DNA from: Altericroceibacterium xinjiangense
GTDB lineage: Bacteria; Pseudomonadota; Alphaproteobacteria; Sphingomonadales; Sphingomonadaceae
DNA: 57,743 nt
Direction: 5' to 3'
Assembly: GCF_003958635.1 (NCBI RefSeq)
Contig: NZ_RSEK01000012.1
Location: 1-57,743, forward strand
Shown here piece by piece: positions 1-8,372 of this stretch. Under the pieces are notes generated by a model, which did no database searches, was not told the DNA's origin, and saw nothing but the letters and a program-made list of their open reading frames with translations. Numbering within the stretch: the first letter of the stretch is position 1; the number at the start of each line of letters is the position of its first letter. A program made the translations under genes and the position numbers.

Positions 1-380
1 CTCTTTGCGTCGTGACATAGTGGGACTCCTTCTTCCTACCCATTATGCCCGCCACACACGAAATTCCTGACAGTCCCTAGCGAAGCTGCTGCGACGCGGC
101 ACTTAGACCACGCCACCAACTTGCTGTTCGATCCGTCGCAAACGCCCGGACTGATGGCCCTCACATGGCCTGAACAGCGCCATATCTACGAAATCCGGTT
201 CATCGGCACCGAGTCTTACTCCCCGGGGCTCAACGAGGGTGGAACCAGCACGGGAGCAGTCATGGTGTTGGAAGTGCTCGACCTCCAAGAAGTTGGTGGC
301 CCAAATCAAGCGAACTAATGTCAGCTTCCCACCCATTGCGGACATTCGGCTGAACGTCTGAAACAGGCGATCGTGAGACG
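1..380. other. Intergenic stretch, no confident gene
   Basis: I see no gene here that I can support. A plus-strand frame from about 121 to 318 is open, but it has only a TTG start, no ribosome binding site and no recognisable motif. At 328-359 lies a segment containing TTGCGGACATTCGGCTGAAC, which resembles the short decayed intergenic repeats common in sphingomonad genomes. The sequence may continue a gene or element lying to the left of the window. Confidence 0.4.
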
Positions 381-593
381 CTAGCGGACGCGGGTGTTGC
401 TCCACACGACCTGCCCGATGCCGAAGAGCGCCAGGATGGCGCCATAGAGCGCCCACTGCGGATCGCCGGCCATGAAGCTTTGGAGAAAGGCGACGTTCAG
501 CCCCTGGAGAATCCAGATGCTGCCCATGCACACCATCAGGACGCCGATCAGCGTGCTGACGACCCGCATCACTCCGTTGAATGCCTTGCGCAT
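381..593 (-). CDS. Small two-helix membrane protein, unknown function
   Basis: This is a 70-residue protein starting MRKAFNGVMRV. Two hydrophobic stretches (about residues 8-28 and 47-64) predict two membrane helices joined by a short loop with FMAGDPQW. The start at 593 is chosen because GGAGAGG lies about 8 bases upstream; an in-frame extension to 650 would add hydrophilic residues and has no good ribosome binding site. It lies apart from its neighbours: about 150 bases separate it from the end of the GSP-synthase-like gene. I do not recognise a named family, and the function is unknown. Confidence 0.6.
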   Translation of the reverse strand: MRKAFNGVMRVVSTLIGVLMVCMGSIWILQGLNVAFLQSFMAGDPQWALYGAILALFGIGQVVWSNTRVR

Positions 594-746
594 GCTGTTC
601 CTCTCCCAAGCTTTGCCGATGTCATACGGGGCCACGGCACCGGGCGCCATCCTTTACCCCGACCAACGCACGCTCGTGATTGTCCACGCGTGACGCGGTT
701 GTGATATTCGCTTGAGAGGCTGAACGCGAGTGCCCTGTGGGGGCGT

Positions 747-1904
747 TCAGCTGCCTTCGATGAAGTGCGGCACGAAGCGGGAGAGGTTGCGGGTGATGCG
801 GGTCGTGTCTTCCCGCAGTCCGAGGCCCGCCGCGCGGTCGCCGATCATCCAGCTGCCGAGGACCGCGTGCTGCCCATCGGCGGCGAACAGCGGCGCGTAG
901 TCCTGCACGATGCGCCGTTCCTCGCCGTAGTCTCCTCCGGCCTCGACCACTGGTTTTCCGCCTTCCAGCAGGGTCACGTTCTCGCCTTCGCGCGAGAAGA
1001 CCGGCTTGGACACGGCGCGCGCCAGGTCGGCGCTGCGGGGATCGCCTTCGAAGAAGGCGGGCAGAAGGTTGGGGTGCCCGGGGTGCTTTTCCCAAAGGAG
1101 CGGCAGCATGGCCTTGTTCGACAGGATCGCCTTCCACAGCGGCTCGATGAACACGCCGGGTTTCAGGTGGGCCGCGAACGGCTCCCGGAACATGTCTTCC
1201 CAGGGGTAGAGCTTGAAGCAGCGGTCGATCGTGCGGTCGGCGGTGTCGGTGAAGCGGCCTTGCGGATCGACGCCGATGTCGCGGATGTCGATGAGTTCGG
1301 TGTGGTGCCCCGCCTGGACCGCGCAGTCCATCAGGTAGACAGCGGTCCCGCGGTCTTCCTCGTTCTGAGTCCAGCAGGCGAAGTGGAAGATGCGGTCGGA
1401 TGCGAAAGCCGTGGCGAAGGCTTCGATCAGGCTTTCCTGCAGGAAATTGAACTGGTCGGCGGTGTCCGGCAGCTGCCCGGCCTCGATCCGGTCGACCAGC
1501 CAGTTGTGCTGGAAATAGGCAGCCTCAAAGATAGAGGTCGGGGTGTCGGCGTTGTATTCCAGCAGCTTTGCCGGACCGGTCCCGTCATAGGCGAGATCGA
1601 ACCGCCCGTAGAGGTGCGGATCGCCGCGCTTCCAGCTATCCCGCACGAGATCGAGCCGGTCGCGCGGAATGCAGAGCCGTTCCAGCGCCTGCTCATCGTC
1701 TACCACATCGCCGACGAGGGCGAGGGCCATTTCGTGCAGTTCTTCGCTCGGCGCCTCGATGTCCCGCTCGATCTGCTCAAGCGTGAAGGCGTAGGCGGCA
1801 TCGTCCACCCAGTACGGCTCCCCGTACATCTCGTGGAAGCCGAATCCGGCCGCGCGGGCCTGATCCCGCCAGCCGGGTCGTTCGGGGAGGGTAATCCGCC
1901 GCAT
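747..1904 (-). CDS. yjfC: Glutathionylspermidine-synthase-like ATP-grasp ligase (YgiC/YjfC family)
   Basis: The 385-residue protein matches the usual length and sequence of E. coli YgiC/YjfC, homologues of the synthetase half of glutathionylspermidine synthase. These are ATP-grasp C-N ligases. Recognisable segments are the N-terminal GYEPYWVDDAAY-type region (here GEPYWVDDAAYAF), the substrate-side LAYDGTGPAKLLEYNADTP, and the ATP-grasp end with KPVFSREGENV and VLGSWMIGD. The true substrate of YgiC/YjfC is not settled, so amide-bond formation is a family inference. The start codon overlaps the DUF1190 stop by one base (TGATG), so the two are translationally coupled. It is the last gene of the minus-strand yjfK-L-M-C run that faces a PspA gene. 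Confidence 0.88.
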   Translation of the reverse strand: MRRITLPERPGWRDQARAAGFGFHEMYGEPYWVDDAAYAFTLEQIERDIEAPSEELHEMALALVGDVVDDEQALERLCIPRDRLDLVRDSWKRGDPHLYGRFDLAYDGTGPAKLLEYNADTPTSIFEAAYFQHNWLVDRIEAGQLPDTADQFNFLQESLIEAFATAFASDRIFHFACWTQNEEDRGTAVYLMDCAVQAGHHTELIDIRDIGVDPQGRFTDTADRTIDRCFKLYPWEDMFREPFAAHLKPGVFIEPLWKAILSNKAMLPLLWEKHPGHPNLLPAFFEGDPRSADLARAVSKPVFSREGENVTLLEGGKPVVEAGGDYGEERRIVQDYAPLFAADGQHAVLGSWMIGDRAAGLGLREDTTRITRNLSRFVPHFIEGS

Positions 1905-2473
1905 CAGCCGCCGAAGCCGTAGCCCCCGCGCGCCATGCCCCGGCCGCCAAAGCCGCTGCGGGCAACCGTGGTGGTCCCGACGTTGACCGGCGTCGCCTTC
2001 GGCGGCGCAAGGCCGGTTCCGGGGGTCAGGGTTACCGCCTGTCCGGTGCGGTTGCGGTAGATGGGGGAACCGTAATAGCCGGCTCCGCCATAGTTGTAGT
2101 AGGACCGATTGCCGCCCTGGTTCAGTGCCTGGCCGACAAGGAAGCCGGTGAGCAGCGGCATGAACACGCTGCCTCCGCCCGGCGGGCGCTCACACCCCGC
2201 CGCGCCCCATTCCGCCTCGCACTCGGCGGCCGTGGTGTACCGAGGTGCGGTCTCGCGATACTCGGCCAGCGCCGCTTGCTGCGAAGATTCGCAGAACGGG
2301 CGTTCGTAGCCGGCCGTGATGCACTGCTCGACGCTGCTGAAACGCAGGGGTTCGGCTGGCTGGTCCTCACACCCGGAGAGGCCAAGGCTCATCCCGGCGG
2401 CGGCGATGCTTCCCAGCGCAAGGCGGGAGCGCTTGCGGGAAGAAAATCGGCGGGCGGGTGGCTTGTCGCTCAT
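1904..2473 (-). CDS. yjfM: DUF1190 lipoprotein (YgiB/YjfM family)
   Basis: This 189-residue protein starts MSDKPPARRFSS. A signal sequence ends in the lipobox LSGC (about residues 32-35), predicting a lipid-anchored envelope protein. The DUF1190 core follows, with conserved cysteines in EQCITAGYERPFCE and AAECEAEWGAAGCE. The C-terminal half is low-complexity and rich in Gly, Tyr and Asn (GGNRSYYNYGGAGYYG), ending GGYGFGG. The start at 2473 is preferred over an upstream in-frame ATG because the lipoprotein signal begins there. The gene lies 14 bases after the DUF350 gene and overlaps the ligase gene by one base, the same order as E. coli yjfL-yjfM-yjfC. Confidence 0.85.
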   Translation of the reverse strand: MSDKPPARRFSSRKRSRLALGSIAAAGMSLGLSGCEDQPAEPLRFSSVEQCITAGYERPFCESSQQAALAEYRETAPRYTTAAECEAEWGAAGCERPPGGGSVFMPLLTGFLVGQALNQGGNRSYYNYGGAGYYGSPIYRNRTGQAVTLTPGTGLAPPKATPVNVGTTTVARSGFGGRGMARGGYGFGG

Positions 2474-2487
2474 CGCGGGGCTCCGGT

Positions 2488-2889
2488 TCAGTAGGTCATG
2501 CAGGCGGCGTTGAGCAGGCCGACCGTCAAGGCGACGCCGCCTGCCCACAGCCCGGCACTCATCTGGTCATCGGTGATCCGCTGCGCAAGGTTTGGCTGGG
2601 TCAAAGCGGCGATCCCGAAGGCGATCAGCTGGATCACCGCGCCGACTGCGGCCCAGATGACGAAGTCGATCAGGCTGACCGAATTGGCCGCAGCCGAAGC
2701 GAGCGGCAGGCTGAAGCCGAACAGCGCCCCCAGAAAAGCGACCGCGGCCGTGGAATTGCCAGCGCGGATCAGCGCAAGCTCCCTTTGCGGAGTCACTGCC
2801 GTGTAGATCGCGGCGAAGACGACCAGCAGGACCATCCCGCAGCCGAAATATGCCAGGAATGCGGGGAGCCCCGCGACGTAACCGTTCAT
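2488..2889 (-). CDS. yjfL: DUF350 membrane protein (YjfL family)
   Basis: The 133-residue protein consists almost entirely of four predicted membrane helices, with short polar loops containing PQRELALIRAGNSTAAVAF and QPNLAQRITDDQM. This length and the conserved RE-ALI-GN-AAA segment identify the DUF350/YjfL family. Its biochemical function is unknown. The gene sits between the DUF2491 and DUF1190 genes with gaps of 21 and 14 bases, so it is part of one transcript with them. Family members recur next to PspA and the GSP-synthase-like ligase, which points to a role in envelope maintenance or ion-linked stress (inference). Confidence 0.87.
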   Translation of the reverse strand: MNGYVAGLPAFLAYFGCGMVLLVVFAAIYTAVTPQRELALIRAGNSTAAVAFLGALFGFSLPLASAAANSVSLIDFVIWAAVGAVIQLIAFGIAALTQPNLAQRITDDQMSAGLWAGGVALTVGLLNAACMTY

Positions 2890-2910
2890 CGGCCCCTCTC
2901 CTCAATTGCT

Positions 2911-3573
2911 TCAAACACGGCGCACGTCAGTCGGGCCGAGGCCGTAGCCTAGCATGAACGCGATGGCGGCGCCTTCCCGTCTCGCGCTGTCGGAAAGATC
3001 CCGCTCCACGTTCAGGAGCAGCATTTCCTCGCCTTGTCCCACCGGGCGGGAATAGAGCATGCACTGCTGGTGGATCTGCCGCCGGCTTTCCCCGTCGTCG
3101 ACCGTTTCGACGAATTCGACCAGCGGCGTGTGCGCTTCTCCGCTGCCCCAGTAGCGTTGGAACAGGAGGCCGTCGGCATCGTAGCGGGGCGCGCCCATCA
3201 GCCCGCCGGGTCCGGTCCAGCGTTCCCACTCGGCTGCGCCGACAGGGACGACGCTGTCCCAGGCCGCATAGAGGCTGACGTCCTGGATCGTGTCGGGTCC
3301 TCCTCCGGGGGAGGCGATCACTTGCAGGAGGCGGTCGTATTCGTCGTAGTAGCGCGTGAGCTCGCTGGTGGCATCGAGCCGGGCGGTCCCGATCGCCGCG
3401 ACGATGAACGCGCCGCCGGTGGGCGCGCCCATTGCGGGTTCTCCGGAGGCAAGGGCGGCTTGCAGGCCCAGCGTATCGATCTCGATCGCGCCGCCGATGG
3501 CGCACTGCAGCGGGCCTTGTTCAGGCGGAAGGGCGTCTTCCGGCTTGCCGCGGCCGAACAGCGAACGGATCAT
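2911..3573 (-). CDS. yjfK: DUF2491 protein (YjfK family)
   Basis: This 220-residue cytosolic protein starts MIRSLFGRGKPEDALPPEQG. No signal peptide or membrane helix is seen. The DUF2491 assignment rests on length, composition and the fixed order beside DUF350, DUF1190 and PspA genes; segments such as DEYDRLLQV and LFQRYWG recur in the family. The ATG at 3573 overlaps the stop of the potassium channel gene by four bases (ATGA), which fixes the start and indicates translational coupling. The frame is open further upstream inside the channel gene, but that sequence is arginine-rich shadow translation. Function is unknown. Confidence 0.8.
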   Translation of the reverse strand: MIRSLFGRGKPEDALPPEQGPLQCAIGGAIEIDTLGLQAALASGEPAMGAPTGGAFIVAAIGTARLDATSELTRYYDEYDRLLQVIASPGGGPDTIQDVSLYAAWDSVVPVGAAEWERWTGPGGLMGAPRYDADGLLFQRYWGSGEAHTPLVEFVETVDDGESRRQIHQQCMLYSRPVGQGEEMLLLNVERDLSDSARREGAAIAFMLGYGLGPTDVRRV

Positions 3574-4631
3574 GCCGGAACTCCCTGGCAGGCGGCCCAG
3601 TCGATCATTCCGGCACCGATCCTGTGGTCCGCGATGTAGAACACGGTGTCTCCCGTGCGCACCCGGCGATCGGGCGGGCAATTAAGGTCAATCTCGCCGT
3701 CGTCCTCGCGGCAGAGGCCGATCAGGGTCAGGTCGTGCCGCTGTTTCAGGCCGCAAAGCAGGCCGAAGTACGTCAGCTCGCCTGCGAGGTCCGGCACCTT
3801 CAGCGAGAAGGCCGTGTCCTGCGTGTCGTGGCAGAACATCAGTTCCGCGAGGCGCGATGCGCCCGGGTCGCGGGCGGAACGGACCATCAGCTGGGTCGCG
3901 ATGGAGGTGATCACTTCCACGTCGGGCAACTGGTTGCGGATCAGGCGCGCCGCGCCTTCGTCCTGAAAGAACGCGACCACGTGCGCCTTTGGCGCGGCGG
4001 CACGGGCGGCGAGAGTCGCGGCCAGCGTCTCATCGTCGCTGGCGCCGCGCACCACCACCGTCGTCGCTCCGGCAGCGCCGGCGCGGGAGAAGCTGTCAAA
4101 GTCCGACAAGCTTTGCGCACCGACGAAATCGACCGTGTCGGGCAGCGGGTTGGAATCGAGCCCCGGGGCAAGCAGCACGATGCGTTCGTGCCCCGCGCCG
4201 TCGCTTTGCAGTCCCTCGATCAGCTGGCGCGTGTGGTTTTCCCGCCAGCCGACGATCAGGGTGTGGCCCAGCCGCCTGGAAAAGTTCCCCTGACCTTGCA
4301 AGCGCCGCCTCCAGAAACCGCCGATATCGCTGACCGCCTTGCCCAGAAAGGCCGTGAACAAGGCAATCGCGCCCGGCAGGATCACCAGTATGGCCGCCAG
4401 CCTTCCCCCCGGCAAGGAGGGAGACAAATCTCCGTACCCGACGGTCGTCGCCGTCGTCATGTAGAAGTACCCGAACGTGAGCCATTCGGACGTGAGATCG
4501 GTTTCCCCGGCGAGCCGCAGCAGCAGCCAGGAGAGGGCCATGTGGGCAAGGAAAGCGGCCGCCAGCACGCCCCACGACAGGGTGGCGATGGCAACATAAA
4601 GCCGCTGCAAGGCGGTCTGGACAATCGGCAT
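3570..4631 (-). CDS. RCK-type potassium channel with TrkA-N domain
   Basis: This 353-residue membrane protein has an N-terminal helix (about residues 12-38), a pore loop with the potassium selectivity filter TTVGYGDLS (about 62-70), and a second helix, then a cytosolic RCK/TrkA-N nucleotide-binding region starting at HTLIVGWREN and a TrkA-C-like end. The two-helix pore plus RCK layout is that of bacterial MthK/Kch-like channels. It is the first gene of the minus-strand yjfK-L-M-C run and divergent from DUF2170-PspA. Classical E. coli yjfIJKLMC lacks it, although potassium channels have been reported beside such PspA loci. Potassium flux may respond to membrane damage sensed by PspA (inference). 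Confidence 0.87.
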   Translation of the reverse strand: MPIVQTALQRLYVAIATLSWGVLAAAFLAHMALSWLLLRLAGETDLTSEWLTFGYFYMTTATTVGYGDLSPSLPGGRLAAILVILPGAIALFTAFLGKAVSDIGGFWRRRLQGQGNFSRRLGHTLIVGWRENHTRQLIEGLQSDGAGHERIVLLAPGLDSNPLPDTVDFVGAQSLSDFDSFSRAGAAGATTVVVRGASDDETLAATLAARAAAPKAHVVAFFQDEGAARLIRNQLPDVEVITSIATQLMVRSARDPGASRLAELMFCHDTQDTAFSLKVPDLAGELTYFGLLCGLKQRHDLTLIGLCREDDGEIDLNCPPDRRVRTGDTVFYIADHRIGAGMIDWAACQGVPA

Positions 4632-4712
4632 GACGTTCCCCCTGCGCTTTACGCCCGCTCCCGGTGCGCACTATAGGGAGAGACGCAGATCAACAAGCGG
4701 AAGGGAATTCAG
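4632..4712. promoter_or_regulatory. Divergent promoter region of the yjf-type PspA locus
   Basis: Only 81 bases separate the channel gene (minus) from the DUF2170 gene (plus), so both promoters must lie here. A candidate plus-strand -10 like CACTATAGG occurs near 4669-4677. I see no convincing sigma-54 site, in contrast to the second psp locus at 17.5 kb. The close spacing suggests coordinated regulation of the two arms. Confidence 0.4.
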
Positions 4713-5189
4713 GTGCTGAACGAACATTGGCCGGTTCCGGAAGATGGCTGGGACATCACCGGCCTGACGGCGCTGTTCGCTTCCGATCCGGAGGAGCTGG
4801 GCGACGTCGATGTGGAAGTCGTCGATGACAGCGACGTGCTTTCCATCACCCTGAAGGAGCGCGGCGGGCTGACCGTGCTCGTCACCGCGAGCGGGGAGCA
4901 AGTGCTGTGCAGCGTGCTGCTGGCCGAAGCCGGGACGATCCCGCGGCGCGAAGCCTTCGAGCGGATGCTCCTGTCGGTCCACAAGCTGATCCCGCTTTCG
5001 ACGTTCGGGATTACGCGGATCGACGGCACGGAATGGTACGAGCTGTTCGGCTCCCTTTCCGCGTCGTCCACCGCCGCCGCGCTGGTGGAAGAAGTATCGG
5101 TACTGGCCGCCAACGCGATGGACGCGGCGGACTGGGTTGGAGAATGGGTCGACAGCGGCGGCGCCTCGGACATGGGAGAAGCGGCATGA
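4713..5189 (+). CDS. yjfI: DUF2170 protein (YjfI family)
   Basis: The 158-residue acidic cytosolic protein begins with a GTG codon, giving MLNEHWPVPEDGWDI. DUF2170/YjfI proteins have this length and nearly always sit directly in front of a PspA paralogue (YjfJ), as here. A ribosome binding site GGAAG lies about 8 bases upstream. Notable segments are LKERGGLTVLV and KLIPLSTFGI. The stop overlaps the PspA start by four bases (ATGA), so the two are translated as a coupled pair. Its molecular function is unknown; the arrangement suggests it binds or regulates the PspA protein. Confidence 0.85.
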   Translation: MLNEHWPVPEDGWDITGLTALFASDPEELGDVDVEVVDDSDVLSITLKERGGLTVLVTASGEQVLCSVLLAEAGTIPRREAFERMLLSVHKLIPLSTFGITRIDGTEWYELFGSLSASSTAAALVEEVSVLAANAMDAADWVGEWVDSGGASDMGEAA

Positions 5190-5896
5190 GCATCTGGGGA
5201 AAACTTTTCACGGCTATGCGTGGCGGCGTGAATGAAGCTGCGGAATCCGTCGCCGATAGCCAGGCAATGCGGATTCTCGATCAGGAACTGCGCGATGCCG
5301 ACACCGCGCTGCGCAAGGCCCGGAGCGACCTTGCCGGGATGATGGCGACGGCGAAACGGATCGAGAAACGGATCGAGGACAACCGCGCCAAGGAAGACCG
5401 CGACATCCAGAACGCGCGGGCCGCGATGGAAGCGGGCCGGGAAGACCTGGCGCGCGGACTGGCGGATCGGATCTCCACCGGACGGACCGAGCTGGTGCGC
5501 GATGAAGCCGATCTGGCAACCATGCAGCAGCAGCAGCAGGCGATGATCCGCACGGTACGGGAAACCGAACAGCGCATCGCTGCGATGAAGCGCGAGGTGG
5601 AAAGCGTGAAGGCGACCGCGTCGCTTCAGCGCGCGCAGAAGACAATCGCCTCCACCCACGCCGGGGTCAATTCCCGCATGGGCAGCGCGGTGGGTTCACT
5701 GGAGCGGATCCGGGACCGTCAGGCGCAGCTCGCGGCGCGGCTTGAGGCAGGCGAGGAACTGGCCGCGCTCGAAAACGGTGCGGATCTCGACCAGCAGTTG
5801 CTGGAAGCGGGAATCAGCGGCCGGACCAGCAGCGCCGATGACATCCTGGCCGAGATTTCCGGTCCGCCTGTGCGAAAGGCATTGCCCGGCAAGTAA
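5186..5896 (+). CDS. yjfJ: PspA/IM30 family protein, YjfJ-type paralogue
   Basis: This 236-residue protein starts MSIWGKLFTAMRGG and is predicted to be helical almost throughout, with long charged coiled coils (about residues 30-190) typical of the PspA/Vipp1/ESCRT-III fold. A poly-Gln run (QQQQQ) lies at about residue 113. PspA proteins form membrane-binding rods and rings that limit proton leakage. It differs clearly from the second PspA of this window (16482-17171), whose start is MGIFSRTRDII; the two are separate paralogues with separate partners. The ATG at 5186 overlaps the DUF2170 stop and removes a long non-homologous in-frame extension upstream. Confidence 0.92.
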   Translation: MSIWGKLFTAMRGGVNEAAESVADSQAMRILDQELRDADTALRKARSDLAGMMATAKRIEKRIEDNRAKEDRDIQNARAAMEAGREDLARGLADRISTGRTELVRDEADLATMQQQQQAMIRTVRETEQRIAAMKREVESVKATASLQRAQKTIASTHAGVNSRMGSAVGSLERIRDRQAQLAARLEAGEELAALENGADLDQQLLEAGISGRTSSADDILAEISGPPVRKALPGK

Positions 5897-5903
5897 TCGG
5901 ACG

Positions 5904-5935
5904 CCCTGCGCTGCCCGCCATCGGGCTGCGCAGGG
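5904..5935. terminator. Strong hairpin between convergent genes, possible terminator
   Basis: CCCTGCGC and GCGCAGGG, with inner GCCCG and CGGGC, form a 13-bp stem with one T-T mismatch and a CCAT loop. It lies between the convergent PspA and DUF983 genes. There is no T-tract on either side, so intrinsic termination is uncertain. Confidence 0.45.
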
Positions 5936-5958
5936 AGGCATGGGACGAGCGGGAGCCG

Positions 5959-6393
5959 TCAGGTATCCCGCTTGTCGCGCTTCTTCGCCTCGTCCCGCTC
6001 ATGGAGCTGCGCCCACAGCTTCTCGGTCCCGGCTTCCTGCGCCTTGTTCATGTATTGCGAGGCGACCAGCCAGCCCTTGATCGGCCGCAGCGGCAGGAGG
6101 CAGCCGATCGCCAGCAGCGGGATCGACGTCAGCAGATGGACCCAGAACGGCGGGCTGAAGGCGACTTCCAGCCAGACCACCAGGAAGATCAGCGGAAACG
6201 CGATGATGCACAGGGAGAAGAAGGCGGGACCGTCATCGGGCGTGGCGAAACGGTAGTTGAGACCGCAGACTTCGCACGTGTCGGTAATCTGCAGCCAGGA
6301 CTTGAACATGTGCCCCTTGCCGCAACGCGGACACAGGCCCTTCCAGCCGGACTTCATGATCCACGCGAACGTGTCGCGCTGCTGCTGTTCCAC
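5959..6393 (-). CDS. DUF983 zinc-ribbon membrane protein
   Basis: The 144-residue protein has an N-terminal zinc ribbon with CPRCGKG and CEVCGLN (two CxxC pairs), followed by two membrane helices (about residues 65-85 and 93-112) and a highly charged tail ending KKRDKRDT. This is the layout of the DUF983 family, common in Alphaproteobacteria and of unknown function. The GTG at 6393 is chosen because GGAG precedes it by 8 bases; an ATG at 6414 is an alternative with a weaker ribosome binding site. The gene stands alone and converges on the PspA gene. Confidence 0.8.
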   Translation of the reverse strand: MEQQQRDTFAWIMKSGWKGLCPRCGKGHMFKSWLQITDTCEVCGLNYRFATPDDGPAFFSLCIIAFPLIFLVVWLEVAFSPPFWVHLLTSIPLLAIGCLLPLRPIKGWLVASQYMNKAQEAGTEKLWAQLHERDEAKKRDKRDT

Positions 6394-6629
6394 CCGGCAA
6401 TCTCCACTGTCCATGCAACAGGGGTGATGTACGGGCACAGCTTGGGCAAACAAGCGGCATCTGGCCGAATTGTGAAAATCCCTGCCTCCGGACCTCGAAG
6501 AGCGGCTTGATCCACAAGGCGGGCGGACAAACGGCTTGCATGTTGCTGACAACGTTGCCCAGATGACCGCCTGAACGGCTCCACCGCAAAAGGTGGCGAG
6601 GCAAAAGGTTCGGGAGAGGGAGCGTAGCC

Positions 6630-8237
6630 ATGGTTCGTCGCAACATCGGGTATCGTGCAGCCTTGCTTGGCGGGTGCTTTTTGACGCTCGGGGCGGCAAG
6701 CGCGCAACACGCCGCACCGCCGCCGGTGCAGCCCGCATCGGCGGACAATCGACGCTGTGCGGCACTGGGGGCTGAGGCCTTTGGGGAGCAGGTGGAGATC
6801 CTGTCCGCGGCCCACGTTCCGGCCAGTCTCGCCCGAGGCGCCGCCGGGGCTGCCGGGGTGCAGCCCGCGCTGCCGCCGCATTGCCGTGTGGAAGGCGTCA
6901 TCAACGAACGACAAGGCGCCGGGGGCAAGACGTACGGCATACGCTTCGCGATCTCTTTGCCGGAAACGTGGAGCGGGCGATTTCTCCTGCAAGGCGGCGG
7001 GGGCCTCAACGGCACGGTGAACCCGCCTACGGGGCCGGTCGCCGCCGCGGACCGGCCTGCGCTGGCGCGGGGATTTGCCGTGATCACCAGCGACAGCGGA
7101 CATCAGGGCGCGGTGTTCGACGACAGCTTCCTGGCCGATCAGCGCGCGGCGCTCGATTTCGCGGAAGCAGCCGTGCCCACCGTCGCGGCGTTGGGCAAAC
7201 GGATCACGCAGCGGTATTACGGCCGGCCGGCTGCGCACAGCTATATGACCGGCTGTTCCACCGGTGGGCGCGAAGGGATGCTCGCTTCGCAGCGCTATCC
7301 GGAATTGTTCGACGGCATCATCGTGGGCGCGCCGGCGATGCGTTCCGGCGATTCCAACCTCGCCGTGGAATATACGCAGGTCCTGTTCAACCAGGCGGCC
7401 CCGAAGGACGAACAGGGCCGCCCGATCATGAGCCAGGTGCTGACCGACGCGGACCGGGCGACGATCCTGACCGGGATACTCAAGCAATGCGACGCGCTTG
7501 ACGGGCTTGAGGACGGGATGGTCGAGAACGTCGCCGGATGCGGGTTCCAGCCGCGCGCGCTCCAGTGCACGGGGGACAAGCAGGATGGCTGCCTTAGTCC
7601 GGGCCAGGTGACCGCATTGGAGAAAGGCTTCGCGGGTCCGGTCGACAAGGCGGGATACCCGATCTACGCCCCGATGGCGTTCGACACCGGGGTCGTCGCC
7701 GAGCCGGTGGGATACCTCCCAACGGGAGAGTCGGGACCATTCGGCCCGCCGAGCAGCGCGACCACCATCGATCTGGACGCGCGGATCCATGCGATCCGCA
7801 ACACCGCCTGGCAGCGCCTGACCGACACGAATTACTGGACCAATCTCAACACCTTCCTTGGTCGCGGCGGCAAGATGATGTTCTACCACGGCGTTTCGGA
7901 CTTCTGGTTCTCGCCGTTCGCGACGCTCGATTACTACCAGCGCGCTGCGGAGGCCAACGGAGCGGCTTTCACCGATGCCAGCCGGTTCTACATGGTGCCC
8001 GGCATGCTGCATTGTGGGGGCGGCAATTCCTTCGACCAGTTCGACATGTTGAGCGCGCTGGTGGAGTGGGTGGAGCAGGGCAAGGCGCCGGCGGAGGTCA
8101 CCGCGCGTCGTTCCGCCTCGCCCGATCAGAGCCGGCCGCTGTGCCCCTGGCCGGCTTATGCCGCGTACACCGGGGGTGACCCGGCCGATGCGTCCAGCTT
8201 CACTTGCCGCGTTGCGGAGCAGCAGGCGCGCCGCTGA
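6630..8237 (+). CDS. Tannase/feruloyl esterase family hydrolase, secreted
   Basis: The 535-residue protein carries a signal peptide ending near residue 25 (GAASAQ). The serine hydrolase signature GCSTGG (residues 208-213), Asp424 in YHGVSDFW and His461-Cys462 in GMLHCGGG together give the CS-D-HC pattern of fungal tannases and feruloyl esterases, in which neighbouring cysteines bridge Ser and His. It probably hydrolyses aryl esters in the periplasm or outside the cell; the actual substrate (gallate, ferulate, MHET-like) cannot be told from sequence. It is monocistronic, and an OmpW-type porin gene follows 135 bases later. Confidence 0.87.
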   Translation: MVRRNIGYRAALLGGCFLTLGAASAQHAAPPPVQPASADNRRCAALGAEAFGEQVEILSAAHVPASLARGAAGAAGVQPALPPHCRVEGVINERQGAGGKTYGIRFAISLPETWSGRFLLQGGGGLNGTVNPPTGPVAAADRPALARGFAVITSDSGHQGAVFDDSFLADQRAALDFAEAAVPTVAALGKRITQRYYGRPAAHSYMTGCSTGGREGMLASQRYPELFDGIIVGAPAMRSGDSNLAVEYTQVLFNQAAPKDEQGRPIMSQVLTDADRATILTGILKQCDALDGLEDGMVENVAGCGFQPRALQCTGDKQDGCLSPGQVTALEKGFAGPVDKAGYPIYAPMAFDTGVVAEPVGYLPTGESGPFGPPSSATTIDLDARIHAIRNTAWQRLTDTNYWTNLNTFLGRGGKMMFYHGVSDFWFSPFATLDYYQRAAEANGAAFTDASRFYMVPGMLHCGGGNSFDQFDMLSALVEWVEQGKAPAEVTARRSASPDQSRPLCPWPAYAAYTGGDPADASSFTCRVAEQQARR

Positions 8238-8372
8238 CGTTTCAGGGCAGGGCAAACGCAGGTTTGCGGCGGATCAATGCGCTGCGGCTGGTCGCGCGGC
8301 AGTTTGCTTTCGACGCCGCAGTATGGGGAAAACGCCGCGAGGGGCGGCGGCTGCGGCGTGGAAAGAAAAACC

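Noticed and set aside
121-318. 65-codon plus-strand frame
   Set aside because: TTG start, no ribosome binding site and no recognisable motif; cannot be supported as a gene.
3432-4676. 414-codon plus-strand frame opposite the potassium channel gene
   Set aside because: It is an antisense shadow: its translation is Arg/Gln/Gly rich without motifs, while the minus strand encodes a clear channel with TVGYGD.
6354-8255. 633-codon minus-strand frame opposite the tannase-like gene
   Set aside because: Antisense shadow of a GC-rich gene; the plus strand has a signal peptide and catalytic triad motifs.
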